DNA of 64,000 nucleotides, from the NCBI RefSeq assembly GCF_020907985.1, contig NZ_JAJJPA010000026.1, positions 26,828-90,827 on the forward strand. The letters run 5' to 3'. The notes under the pieces were generated by a model. It saw only the letters and a list, made by a program, of their open reading frames with translations, searched no databases and was not told the DNA's origin. Source of the stretch: Kitasatospora humi (GTDB taxonomy: Bacteria; Actinomycetota; Actinomycetes; Streptomycetales; Streptomycetaceae). The position numbers and the translations under genes are program-made. The first letter of the stretch is position 1, and every line of letters starts with the position of its first letter. Shown piece by piece: positions 16,753-24,351 of this stretch.

Positions 16753-17186
16753 GTGCCTACCGCACTTCAGATCGACCCGAACGGCACCATTGAGACGATC
16801 ACCCTGCCGACGACCACCATCACGCGATCACCGCCCGGCTGTCGGGCAGCCCCGCACCCGGTTGCTACCACCGCCGCGCGGTGATGTGGGCTCACGACAA
16901 CGGTATCCAGCAGGGCCTGCCGCCGAACTTCCTCGCCACCGCAGTGGCCTGCGCCTGGCGCGGCATGGACATCACCTACGACTCCACCTACTTCCTGCCG
17001 GGCCGGGTCATCGTCACCGGACAGGACAGCTACGGCGAGCTGGTCACTCTGGAGGATCTGCTCGCCGTTCAGGCCCACGCGGTCGCGGACGCCGTCAGGG
17101 ACGCCCTCATGGCGGGCAACGCCTCCTGGAGCGAGGTCCTCCAGTTGGCTTCGACAGCGCTCGCCCGAGACGAGAGCGCGAGCTGA
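16753..17186 (+). pseudogene. DUF3846-like gene with one frame break
   Basis: GTG 16753 follows GAGGAG. The first ~18 codons read ALQIDPNGTIETITLP. Coding then continues in another frame as DDHHHAITARLSGSPAPG, and at about residues 60-100 reads NGIQQGLPPNFLATAVACAWRG and YFLPGRVIVTGQDS, an order typical of DUF3846. A single missing base near 16808 explains the break. If it is an assembly error the gene is intact (about 144 residues). Function unknown. Confidence 0.6.
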
Positions 17187-17207
17187 GCCAACGGCGCCCA
17201 ACGTCGT

Positions 17208-17249
17208 CGGGGCCGCAGGAACCGGGAAGTACCGGTTCCTGCGGCCCCG
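17208..17249. terminator. Bidirectional terminator between convergent genes
   Basis: Perfect 18-bp stem (17208-17225 with 17232-17249) and a 6-base loop, lying between the end of the plus-strand DUF3846-like gene and the end of the minus-strand methyltransferase gene. Confidence 0.85.
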
Positions 17250-17265
17250 AGCCGTTGTGTGCGCG

Positions 17266-18231
17266 TCAGGACGTGGAGCCCGTGATCACGATAGGACTCT
17301 GCGCCCACCCCTCCAGGTGCACGAGTCCGTCTTCGGGCTTCGCGGCGGGCTTGAGTCCGGCGGTCCACCAAGCCAGCTTCGGGCGGTGGGCCCACCCCCA
17401 GTGGAGGATCAGCTTCTTCGCCGTCTCCACGAGACGTTCGGCGGCGATGCGGCTGCTGGTGGCCCACAGCGCGTCCGGGCGGACGTAGACGGCGTGCTCT
17501 CCGCTGACCAGCGCGAGCGTCGGTCCCCAGTACAACTCGCGGCCGGTCACCATGGCGACGGTGACCAGGTCGGGGCGGTGGGTCGCCATGTACGCCCACA
17601 GGTCCCCCCACTGGTTCCCCGTCAGAATGGGCACGGTGCTGAAGTACCGGGCGGCGGGGTCGGCCGCGGGCAATGGCGGGCGGCTGGCCGGGGTGGAGCC
17701 GCCATCGGGGTAGAACGGGCCGGCCACCGGTTCGGGCCAGCCGTCCTCGCCGAGGTCGATCAGTCTCGCCCGCAAGCTGCCTTCGCGGCGGTTCCGGACG
17801 ACCACCCACGGGTGGCGGCCGCCGAGGGCGTAGGGCACGACGAGAGCACCGCGGCCGGCCAACTGGGCCAGCCACGACTGCGGAAGCCCCCGGACGGCGA
17901 CGCTGGAAACGATCAGGTCGTACGGGGCGGCGTCCGGACGGCCATCGGCGAGGTCGCCTACCTGTACATCCGCCAGGCCAAGGTTCCGGCCGCGCGGTCC
18001 CAGCGGTGCCCGGACGCTCTCAACACCGGCCAGGTCCTTCTGGACCGACAGCAGCGCCGCGTCGCCGATCAGGGCGCAGAGCTGGCGGGTGAGTTCGCTG
18101 TTGGCGCCGATCTGAAGGACGCGGCAGCCGGAGCAGATCTGCCGGGTGACGGACTCGGGCAGGGTGCCGTCGGCACGGGCGGGCGCCGGCGCGGAGGCTT
18201 GGGGCCCCACGGCGGGAAGGGGTTGGCTCAC
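17266..18231 (-). CDS. Protein-isoaspartate methyltransferase-fold protein with a degenerate SAM motif
   Basis: A 321-residue protein, last gene of a leftward operon. Residues 35-160 follow the PCMT layout: CRVLQIGANSE at 36-46 in place of VLEIGTGSG, then YDLIVSSVAVRGLPQSW and a GALVVPY strand. The second and third glycines of the SAM loop are replaced, so catalysis is uncertain. The C-terminal half (about 185-321) is extra and has a W-rich HWGWAHRPKLAWW segment. Similar proteins occur in actinomycete loci with RsbW-like and XRE-DUF397 genes. Its ATG overlaps the upstream stop. Confidence 0.65.
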   Translation of the reverse strand: MSQPLPAVGPQASAPAPARADGTLPESVTRQICSGCRVLQIGANSELTRQLCALIGDAALLSVQKDLAGVESVRAPLGPRGRNLGLADVQVGDLADGRPDAAPYDLIVSSVAVRGLPQSWLAQLAGRGALVVPYALGGRHPWVVVRNRREGSLRARLIDLGEDGWPEPVAGPFYPDGGSTPASRPPLPAADPAARYFSTVPILTGNQWGDLWAYMATHRPDLVTVAMVTGRELYWGPTLALVSGEHAVYVRPDALWATSSRIAAERLVETAKKLILHWGWAHRPKLAWWTAGLKPAAKPEDGLVHLEGWAQSPIVITGSTS

Positions 18232-18671
18232 GGTTCCTCGGTTCTGGTCGGGTCTTCCATGCAGGAAGGAGGTCGGGACGGGTGTCGGCTGCCGGTTCGG
18301 CGCGGGTGGGCGCGCCGGTGCAGGTCGAGTTCCTCCTCGCAGGCCGCCACCGTGGTCGGGTCGTGGCGAGCCCGGGCGCGCTGGCGGCGGACCGCGAGGG
18401 TTCGGCAGGTCTGGCAGTGCGAAGAGGCCAGGCGCGTCCAGGCGATCTCGCCGGTGCCTGGCCGGGACGGTTCGGCGCCGCGGCTGAGCGACGTGGCCGG
18501 TTGGTGAAAGAGGCGTCCGGTCTCCTCCCGGGTACGCCGGCGGATGTTCCAGGTGCCCATCCAGTGGGAGACCGCCCGCCTGCCGGTGCCCAGGTCGGCC
18601 GCGATGGCAGCCAGGGAGGTGCCGGCCTGGTAGGCGGTGTCGATCCGGTCCGTATAGGAGGAGCCGGTCAC
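18228..18671 (-). CDS. Helix-turn-helix protein with a Cys pair
   Basis: The start is taken at GTG 18671, which overlaps the TGA of the upstream gene (GTGA). The 147-residue protein begins with YTDRIDTAYQAGTSLAAIAADLGTGRRAVSHWM, a homeodomain-like helix-turn-helix, and has a CQTC pair near residue 84 and a very basic C-terminus. It is probably a DNA-binding subunit or regulator of the operon. Both ends overlap neighbours by 4 bases, which indicates coupled translation. Confidence 0.65.
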   Translation of the reverse strand: MTGSSYTDRIDTAYQAGTSLAAIAADLGTGRRAVSHWMGTWNIRRRTREETGRLFHQPATSLSRGAEPSRPGTGEIAWTRLASSHCQTCRTLAVRRQRARARHDPTTVAACEEELDLHRRAHPRRTGSRHPSRPPSCMEDPTRTEEP

Positions 18672-19054
18672 CGCTGCTGGCCGCCCAGCTCGCGGTCGCC
18701 GGTGCGCGCGGACCACCGTTGCGCGGCGGTCGTCCCGGGTCGGCGTAGCTGGCCGCGCCGCTCCCCGTCCGATCGCCGGCCGGTGCGCAACAGGGAGTGT
18801 GGGGTGGTGAGGGCCACGGTCACGGTGACCGTGGCCTGCGCGGTCCTCCGGACCCGTCGAAGCTGCTGGCCGAGGTTGAGCGTGAAGCAGGCGCTATGGA
18901 AGGCCTGGGTGTCCAGGCTTCCGACCCAGTTGTGCCGCAGCAGGTGGCGCAGGGCTTGGCCGGCGCTGCCGTGATAGCTGACCGAACGGTGCAGGGTGAA
19001 CCGTCCGTCGATCCGCTCAATGCGGGTACGGGTGGCCGTGAAGGGGTCGAGCAT
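18668..19054 (-). CDS. Hypothetical protein, 128 residues
   Basis: The start is chosen at ATG 19054 because the upstream part of the frame is Pro/Arg-rich and unlike coding sequence. The product begins LDPFTATRTRIERIDGRFTLHR, has a RHLLRHNWVGSLDTQAFHS segment and a TVTVTVAL strand, and ends in an Arg/Gln-rich tail. It is the fourth gene of the operon. No family recognised. Confidence 0.6.
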   Translation of the reverse strand: MLDPFTATRTRIERIDGRFTLHRSVSYHGSAGQALRHLLRHNWVGSLDTQAFHSACFTLNLGQQLRRVRRTAQATVTVTVALTTPHSLLRTGRRSDGERRGQLRRPGTTAAQRWSARTGDRELGGQQR

Positions 19055-19121
19055 GGGGTCCTCGATCAGGCGGCGAAGGTGACGGTGGTGCCGACGGGAA
19101 GGTGTTGCGGCCGTGGTGGGT

Positions 19122-19739
19122 TCAGCCGGCGCCCGGGAGGGGCGGGGGCCATTGCTGCGGCAGGCGGGCCGGGTGGGCGCGGCCGGAGCCGGTGGTTTGG
19201 TCGAACAGGATGTTGTGCAGCCAGCGGGCGGAGGAGAGCGTGCCGTTGGCGGCAAGCAGGTGCGCCCACCGCACGGAGGCGGCGCTGAGGCCATCTCCGG
19301 TGCTCGGCGTTGGGGAGGGCATCTCTATCGAGGTCCCGGTGGGCAGCAGGCGGGCTTGCGGGTGCGGCTCGCCCCACCAGGTCTCGGCGTTGGGTGTGGT
19401 GAGCCAGTAGGTCTGCTCGGTCCTGGTGTCGTAGAGCACCGGGCCGACACGATGAGGCGCGTGCCCGCGCAGAAGGGCGTCGAGCAGGGGCAGGCCGGTG
19501 CCAGCGGCGAGCTGGACGGCGTTCCAGCCGATCCCGGTCGGGACGGGCACGAGCAGATTGGGATCGCCGGCCCAGCTGAGGGCCGTCCGGGCGCCCTGGC
19601 CGGGGCCGAGGGTATCGGCCAGCCATCGTGCTGGCGCCATGGCGGCCGCGCGTTCCGTGTTCGGGAATCGCTGGTTGGCCTTCAACGTCCTGCTCGCCTG
19701 CTTCGGGTCGGGGTCGGTTACGAGTGCCAGGTGGACCAC
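19122..19739 (-). CDS. Hypothetical operon protein, similar in layout to the first operon gene
   Basis: GTG 19739 lies 24 bases after the stop of the kinase-fold gene. A strong ribosome site is lacking, so coupling is likely. The 205-residue protein has LVPVPTGIGWNAVQLAAGTGLPLLDALL and then VGPVLYDTRTEQTYWL, the same pattern (conserved W, then GPVL before a strand) as WEAIRVPAELGESALQLLL and GPVL in the gene at 20237-20938. The two may share a domain. Function unknown. Confidence 0.6.
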   Translation of the reverse strand: MVHLALVTDPDPKQASRTLKANQRFPNTERAAAMAPARWLADTLGPGQGARTALSWAGDPNLLVPVPTGIGWNAVQLAAGTGLPLLDALLRGHAPHRVGPVLYDTRTEQTYWLTTPNAETWWGEPHPQARLLPTGTSIEMPSPTPSTGDGLSAASVRWAHLLAANGTLSSARWLHNILFDQTTGSGRAHPARLPQQWPPPLPGAG

Positions 19740-19763
19740 GCGGTCGCGAGTGGCCCGGCTTGG

Positions 19764-20240
19764 TCAGATGGCCGCGGCCGGGCTGGTGCTGACGAGGGGG
19801 CAGTACACCCAGACGCACTTGCCATTGGGGACTGGCGTTGAGCCCCACCGGTCGCCGCTGATACGGTGCACGATGCCGAGCCCGAGGCCGCCGTCCTCCT
19901 GGCCCGGGGCGGCCGGGTTCACCTTCGGCTCGCGGTTGCTGGCGTCGAAGACGACGAGCAGGACTTCGTCGGCCTCAGGGTCCACCTGGACGTGCAGCGT
20001 CATCGCGCTCAACGCGCCGACGTGGCGCACCACGTTGCCGATGACCTCGCTGGCGACCAGCTCGACCCAGTCGAGGGCGTCAGCATCCACCGCGCGGCCC
20101 TGCGTCTCCAAGGCGTCGCGGCAGTGGGTGACGACGTCGGTGCGCAGCCGGGCCACGTCCCGCCCGGTCAGGTTCTCGCGGCGGTGGATCCAGGTGTGCG
20201 GGTGGCTCGGACGAGCGGCGAGCTGGACGGTGGGGGTCAT
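19764..20240 (-). CDS. ATP-binding RsbW-like (HATPase_c_2) protein
   Basis: ATG 20240 overlaps the upstream stop (ATGA). In the 158-residue protein, ELVASEVIGNVVRH near residues 60-73 is the N-box helix with its Asn, LLVVFDASNREP is the G1 region with Asp, and EDGGLGLGIV is the G2 glycine loop. These are the ATP-binding motifs of anti-sigma factor kinases of the RsbW/SpoIIAB type. Such proteins sit beside XRE and DUF397 genes in abaA/whiJ-like loci of Streptomyces, as here. The partner sigma factor or antagonist is not visible. Confidence 0.8.
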   Translation of the reverse strand: MTPTVQLAARPSHPHTWIHRRENLTGRDVARLRTDVVTHCRDALETQGRAVDADALDWVELVASEVIGNVVRHVGALSAMTLHVQVDPEADEVLLVVFDASNREPKVNPAAPGQEDGGLGLGIVHRISGDRWGSTPVPNGKCVWVYCPLVSTSPAAAI

Positions 20241-20938
20241 GACGCCTCCGCGGTGCTGGGCTGCCGCCGGACGAAGGCGGCGAAGTTGGCCGGCGCGGTT
20301 GGCCGGGCGTTGGGACGGTTCTGCGGGCGGGGCCGGTCGTTCCGCTTGTCGATCGCCTGGAACGCGGTGCTCAACGCAGCGGCGAGCCGTCCAGTGAAGG
20401 TGAGGGTGCCTGTGCCGTCCGGTTCGACCCACCATTTCGGGCCTTTGCGGTGGAGGAAGCCGGGTTGCGGGCACAACAGGGGTTCGCTGCCGTCACCGAG
20501 GTGAGTGGTCAGGAGTTCGCCCCAGTTGAAGGGTCCGGTGGCCGTCGCGGCGATGCCGGTCAGGAGTACGCCCCACGGGTGGTGCAACGGCGGCACCAGG
20601 AAGGTCACGGACCTGCCGTCAGCCAAGACTGGCCCCGGCTTCGTGCCGTCAGCCAGTAGTAGCTGCAGTGCACTCTCGCCGAGCTCCGCCGGTACGCGGA
20701 TCGCTTCCCAGTACCGGCGAGCGCCGGGGTGGATCGGAGCCAGGCCGTGAGGTATCCGCCAGGCCGCCACGCAGGAGGCGAGGTTCTCCTGCTCACTGAG
20801 GAGCCACTGTGCGCCGGGGTTCGGCTGGAAGATCGGGGCCGGCCCGGGCGAAAGCGGGGCGGGCGCCTGCGGCAGCTGTGTTGTGGGGTGCACGGGCTCT
20901 CCAGCCGTCGCGGACTCGGTCAGGCATGACAGCAGCAC
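20237..20938 (-). CDS. Hypothetical first gene of the leftward operon
   Basis: A 233-residue protein from ATG 20938. The N-terminal 45 residues are Pro/Ala-rich. The central domain has GARRYWEAIRVPAELGESALQLLL, GPVLADGRSVTFLVPP and HHPWGVLLTGI. The C-terminal 50 residues are basic and disordered. It heads a six-gene operon ending at 17266 and is divergent from the XRE gene across an inverted-repeat operator. No confident family. Confidence 0.6.
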   Translation of the reverse strand: MLLSCLTESATAGEPVHPTTQLPQAPAPLSPGPAPIFQPNPGAQWLLSEQENLASCVAAWRIPHGLAPIHPGARRYWEAIRVPAELGESALQLLLADGTKPGPVLADGRSVTFLVPPLHHPWGVLLTGIAATATGPFNWGELLTTHLGDGSEPLLCPQPGFLHRKGPKWWVEPDGTGTLTFTGRLAAALSTAFQAIDKRNDRPRPQNRPNARPTAPANFAAFVRRQPSTAEAS

Positions 20939-20991
20939 AGATCGCCCTTGGCGATCATGTGATCACTCAAAGCAAGCACAACCAACTGTCC

Positions 20992-21036
20992 TCGCGAAAT
21001 CGCGACTCGTCAACTGTGCCAGTCGCGATTTCGCGA
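20992..21036. promoter_or_regulatory. 16-bp perfect inverted repeat, divergent operator
   Basis: TCGCGAAATCGCGACT at 20992-21007 is repeated inverted at 21021-21036 with a 13-base spacer. Each arm itself holds two TCGCGA half-palindromes. TATGCT at 21040-21045 could be the -10 for the rightward XRE gene, which would put the right arm between -35 and -10. It sits between divergent genes and is a likely binding site for the XRE-DUF5753 protein. The flanks are clearly AT-richer than the genes. Confidence 0.75.
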
Positions 21037-21168
21037 CCTTATGCTGAATCAAACGTCGCATCTGCGGCCGATCGTGACGGGCCGTCATAGCTGCAATCGA
21101 CCATGCCTATCCGGCCCCGCACCGGGACACGGCAGACTGTGACGCACACCTGCAGGAGGGACAGCACC

Positions 21169-21993
21169 GTGGCCACGAGCGATGCGACATATCGCCGCGC
21201 ACGTTTCGGCGGAGGCCTGCGCCAGCTTCGCGAGCAGCGCAAGCTGACCCAGCGAGCCGTCGCCGCCGCGGCCGGCGTAGGCCCGGACAAGATCAACCGC
21301 GTCGAGTCGGGGCGGGTAGCCCTCGATGTGGAGCTGCTGCGCACACTGCTCGACATCTACGAGGTCCGGGACCACGCGCTGCGTGTAGCGCTGGAAGCGA
21401 TGGTCGAGAACCTCGCGCTGCCCGGCTGGTGGCAGACCTATGCGCTCGCTCCTGCCCTGCGCGACTTCCTCGGACTGGAGCAGGACGCATCGGCGGTGTG
21501 GGCCTGGGAACCGCTGCTGGTGCACGGCCGCCTGCAGACCGAGCGCTACGCCGAACATCTGATGCTCTCGGGCGACGATGTGGTGCAAGGCGGCAAGGAG
21601 CGCGTGGCCTCGATGGTCACCGTCCGCATGAAGCGCCAGCGCGCGGTCACCAACAAGCTCACCGTCATCCTCGGCGCCGCCGCGCTGCAAACCGTCGTAG
21701 GCGGCCCCGATGTGATGCGGGAGCAGATCGCGCACCTGCTCACCCGTCAGGACGTTGAGCTGCGGATTCTCCCGCTGGGACGCCCCCACGTAGGGCTGGA
21801 TGGCGCCTTCACACTCCTCGACTTCCCGGACGGCGGCCGACTCGCCGCTGTCGAGAACCTGGTCACCACCGCCTACATCGACGATCAGGACTCTCTTGAC
21901 GTGTACGGCCGCGCTGCTGACCAGCTCACCAAGCTCGCGCTCGACCCGAGCGCGTCGCGGACCTTCCTCGAAGATCACGTCCGCGCCCTGTAA
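21169..21993 (+). CDS. XRE-family regulator with DUF5753
   Basis: GTG 21169 behind GGAGGG. In the 274-residue protein, residues about 12-70 are an XRE helix-turn-helix (LRQLREQRKLTQRAVAAAAGVG, then NRVESGRVALD). The rest matches the DUF5753 partner domain (WAWEPLLVHGRLQTERYAEHL, and VVGGPDVMREQIAHLL). Proteins of this WhiJ-like type are paired with DUF397 proteins and affect development or act as toxin-antitoxin-like pairs in Streptomyces. It is followed 27 bases later by DUF397. Confidence 0.85.
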   Translation: MATSDATYRRARFGGGLRQLREQRKLTQRAVAAAAGVGPDKINRVESGRVALDVELLRTLLDIYEVRDHALRVALEAMVENLALPGWWQTYALAPALRDFLGLEQDASAVWAWEPLLVHGRLQTERYAEHLMLSGDDVVQGGKERVASMVTVRMKRQRAVTNKLTVILGAAALQTVVGGPDVMREQIAHLLTRQDVELRILPLGRPHVGLDGAFTLLDFPDGGRLAAVENLVTTAYIDDQDSLDVYGRAADQLTKLALDPSASRTFLEDHVRAL

Positions 21994-22020
21994 GACCAGC
22001 TCAACCCCGGAAGGACCGAC

Positions 22021-22233
22021 ATGCCGCACCGCCCCCCTCGTCAGGCACCGGACGAGTGGACCACCAGCTCCTACAGCGGTCAGAACGGCAGCTGCGTTCG
22101 CTGGCGCCGCGCCCGCACCGAGGCGGATCACGTCGAGGTAGGCGACTCGAAGGACCCTGACGGTCCGACGCTCATCGTCAGCCGGCTCGGTTGGGCGGCG
22201 TTCGCGGACTTCGCCCGGCAGCTCGAGGTGTAG
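22021..22233 (+). CDS. DUF397 protein
   Basis: A 70-residue protein whose ATG follows GGAAGG. It has the DUF397 signature: WTTSSYSGQNGSCVRW near 13-28, VEVGDSKDPDGPTL near 38-51, and W-x3-FADFARQLE at the end. It forms a two-gene unit with the XRE-DUF5753 gene, and the unit ends in a very strong terminator. Confidence 0.9.
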   Translation: MPHRPPRQAPDEWTTSSYSGQNGSCVRWRRARTEADHVEVGDSKDPDGPTLIVSRLGWAAFADFARQLEV

Positions 22234-22243
22234 CAGCACTCCG

Positions 22244-22306
22244 GGACAGCCAAGGGGGCGGGAACTGCGGTTTCGTACCGCGGGTTCCCGCCCCCTTCGG
22301 CTGTCC
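22244..22306 (+). terminator. Long terminator after the XRE-DUF397 unit
   Basis: Outer stem GGACAGCC/GGCTGTCC (22244-22251 with 22299-22306), then a G/C-rich inner stem with a small TTCGT-containing loop, starting 11 bases after the stop. Confidence 0.85.
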
Positions 22307-22462
22307 GGCCACAGACGCTGCGGACAGCAGCACGCCTTCGGCCCCGTGTCGTTCATTCTTCGGGCTCCGAAGTCGGGGAAAACACCTACCCGAGCACCGT
22401 AGGACGACTACAACGGGGCCAGGACACGCAAAGTGCGTGCCTTGTGACGGAAGGTCGATTCC

Positions 22463-23683
22463 ATGGACGCCGGCGGGATCGGGCGCAGGATCGCCTACTG
22501 GCGTGTGCGCCGGGGTCACACCCAGGAGCAGCTGGGCCGGCTGGTCGGCATGAGCCAGCGCGGCGTGCAAGACATCGAGAGGGGTGAGCGGCAGAACGAC
22601 CCGCGCGTCTCCCTGGTGGAGAAGTTCGCCGCAGCGCTCCAGGTCCGGGTCGAGGACCTGCTCAGCAACAATCCCCTGACGTCTGCGGCGCAGTGTCTGG
22701 ACTCCACCGAGATCTCCGCCATCCGGGCAGCCCTGCTGTCGCCCGACGTTCTGCTACCAGGACTGGTGGTGGACACGTTCCGGCCTGACGTGGATCGGCT
22801 TCGGCGCAACGTCGCCTACGGCTGGACCGCCTTTCAGTACGCCCGCTTCGCCTCACTGGGACGGGTGCTGCCTCCCCTGATCTCCGAAGCTGCGGCGACA
22901 TCAGCGACTGCAGAGCCCGGCGCGAGACAAGCAGCGTTCTCGTTGCAGTCGCTGGCCTACCAGTTGGTGGTGGCGGTCGCGGTGAAGTACGGGGATCCGG
23001 TGCTCGCCGCGATGGCTGCCGACCGGGCGATGACCACGGCCGACCGCTCCGATGACCCGGTGGCGATGGCCGGTGCCGCCCGTCACCTGGTAGACGCGAT
23101 GACCCATCAAGACCGCGCTGCCATCGGCGTTCAGCTGGCCGGCGCCATGGCCGAGCGGCTGGAGGTCGATTTGGTCGAGCGCGGGCCCCAGGGCGTGACC
23201 ATGCTCGGCATGCTGCACCTGAAAGGGGCGGTGGGCGCAGCGACGCTCGGATCGTCCACCATGGTCACCGACCTGCTCGATGCCGCGGGCGAGAGCGCCG
23301 AACGCCTGGGTGGGGACGACAACGTGCTGTGGACCGCGTTCGGGCCGACCAACTGCGCTTTCCACTCCGTCGCCTGCCTGGTGGCGTTGGGGGAGGGGTC
23401 GAAGGCAGTCGCTGTGGCGAGGTCCATCGCGCCGCACCGCTGGCAGGCGCTTCCCCGAGAGCGCCGCGCCCTGTTTCTGGTTGACCTCTCCCGGGCGCGG
23501 ATGCAGAGCGGCCAGCCTGCCCAGGCGCTGGAGACCCTGCTGGACGCTGAGCGCGAGGCACCAGAAGAGGTGCGGTGCCGGCCTCGCACCCACCAGTTGG
23601 TGCGGGATCTGCGGATGCTGGTGGCTGGTTCCGACGAGGGGCGCTTGCGCGCGCTCGCCACGCGCTGTGGACTGCCCGCATGA
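22463..23683 (+). CDS. XRE-family regulator with a long helical C-terminal domain
   Basis: ATG 22463 behind GGAAGG. In the 406-residue protein, residues 5-65 are a helix-turn-helix (IAYWRVRRGHTQEQLGRLVGMS, then QDIERGERQNDP). The remainder is a string of helical pairs that looks like degenerate TPR repeats. It overlaps the flavoprotein gene (ATGA), an arrangement seen in other Streptomyces loci. It may regulate itself and that gene. Confidence 0.8.
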   Translation: MDAGGIGRRIAYWRVRRGHTQEQLGRLVGMSQRGVQDIERGERQNDPRVSLVEKFAAALQVRVEDLLSNNPLTSAAQCLDSTEISAIRAALLSPDVLLPGLVVDTFRPDVDRLRRNVAYGWTAFQYARFASLGRVLPPLISEAAATSATAEPGARQAAFSLQSLAYQLVVAVAVKYGDPVLAAMAADRAMTTADRSDDPVAMAGAARHLVDAMTHQDRAAIGVQLAGAMAERLEVDLVERGPQGVTMLGMLHLKGAVGAATLGSSTMVTDLLDAAGESAERLGGDDNVLWTAFGPTNCAFHSVACLVALGEGSKAVAVARSIAPHRWQALPRERRALFLVDLSRARMQSGQPAQALETLLDAEREAPEEVRCRPRTHQLVRDLRMLVAGSDEGRLRALATRCGLPA

Positions 23684-24213
23684 CTCAACTCCCCGTGCTC
23701 TACCTGGTCGCCTGCGCGGCACCGCCTGCCCTGCGGATTCGATCCGGCATCCAGGCAGGCCAGGATGCCGGCTGGGATGTCTGCCTGGTCCTGACCCCCT
23801 CCTCCCGGCGCTGGCTGGCGGACGACATCCACGACCTGGAGAAACTGACCGGCCACCCAGTGCGCAGCGAGTACAAGATGCCGCAGGACGAGGACCTCCT
23901 GCCATCCGCTGACGCGATGCTGGTTGCGCCGGCTACCAGCAACACGATCAACAAGTGGGCCAACGGGATCAGCGACACCTTGGCGCTCGGGCTGATCACC
24001 GAGGCGATCGGTCTGAGGTTGCCGCTGACGGCGCTGCCGTACTGCAACAACGCCCAGGCCGCGCACCCGGCATTCGACCGCAGTGTGGAAGCCCTGCGGA
24101 GCTACGGGGTCACGGTGATGCTCGGGGACGGCGGCTTCACCCCTCACCCTCCGCGCCAGGGGGACCTGGACGCCTACCCGTGGGCCAAGGCTGTGGGAAC
24201 CCTGACCACCTGA
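23680..24213 (+). CDS. Flavoprotein of the phosphopantothenoylcysteine decarboxylase (HFCD) type
   Basis: A 177-residue protein. It has a Rossmann-like start (VLYLVACAAPPALRI), a serine-rich flavin loop, and APATSNTINKWANGISDTLALGL near 86-108, the FMN-binding signature of HFCD proteins such as CoaC, Dfp and EpiD. Family members bind FMN and oxidatively decarboxylate cysteine-containing substrates. No substrate peptide is evident nearby. It is translationally coupled to the XRE gene. Confidence 0.8.
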   Translation: MTQLPVLYLVACAAPPALRIRSGIQAGQDAGWDVCLVLTPSSRRWLADDIHDLEKLTGHPVRSEYKMPQDEDLLPSADAMLVAPATSNTINKWANGISDTLALGLITEAIGLRLPLTALPYCNNAQAAHPAFDRSVEALRSYGVTVMLGDGGFTPHPPRQGDLDAYPWAKAVGTLTT

Positions 24214-24282
24214 GCCCGCGTCAGGCCCGCGACGTTCGGATCGAGCGTTCGATGTGAGGTCTCATCAGCCCTGACAGCAGAG

Positions 24283-24311
24283 GGTGCCCGGCACGCGTCG
24301 TGCCGGGCACC
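24283..24311. terminator. Convergent terminator
   Basis: Perfect 13-bp stem (24283-24295 with 24299-24311) and a 3-base loop, between the flavoprotein gene and the oppositely oriented putative initiator gene. Confidence 0.8.
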
Positions 24312-24351
24312 TCGTGGTTCTTGGTCCTCCCCCGCTGCCTTGCGCTGCGTC

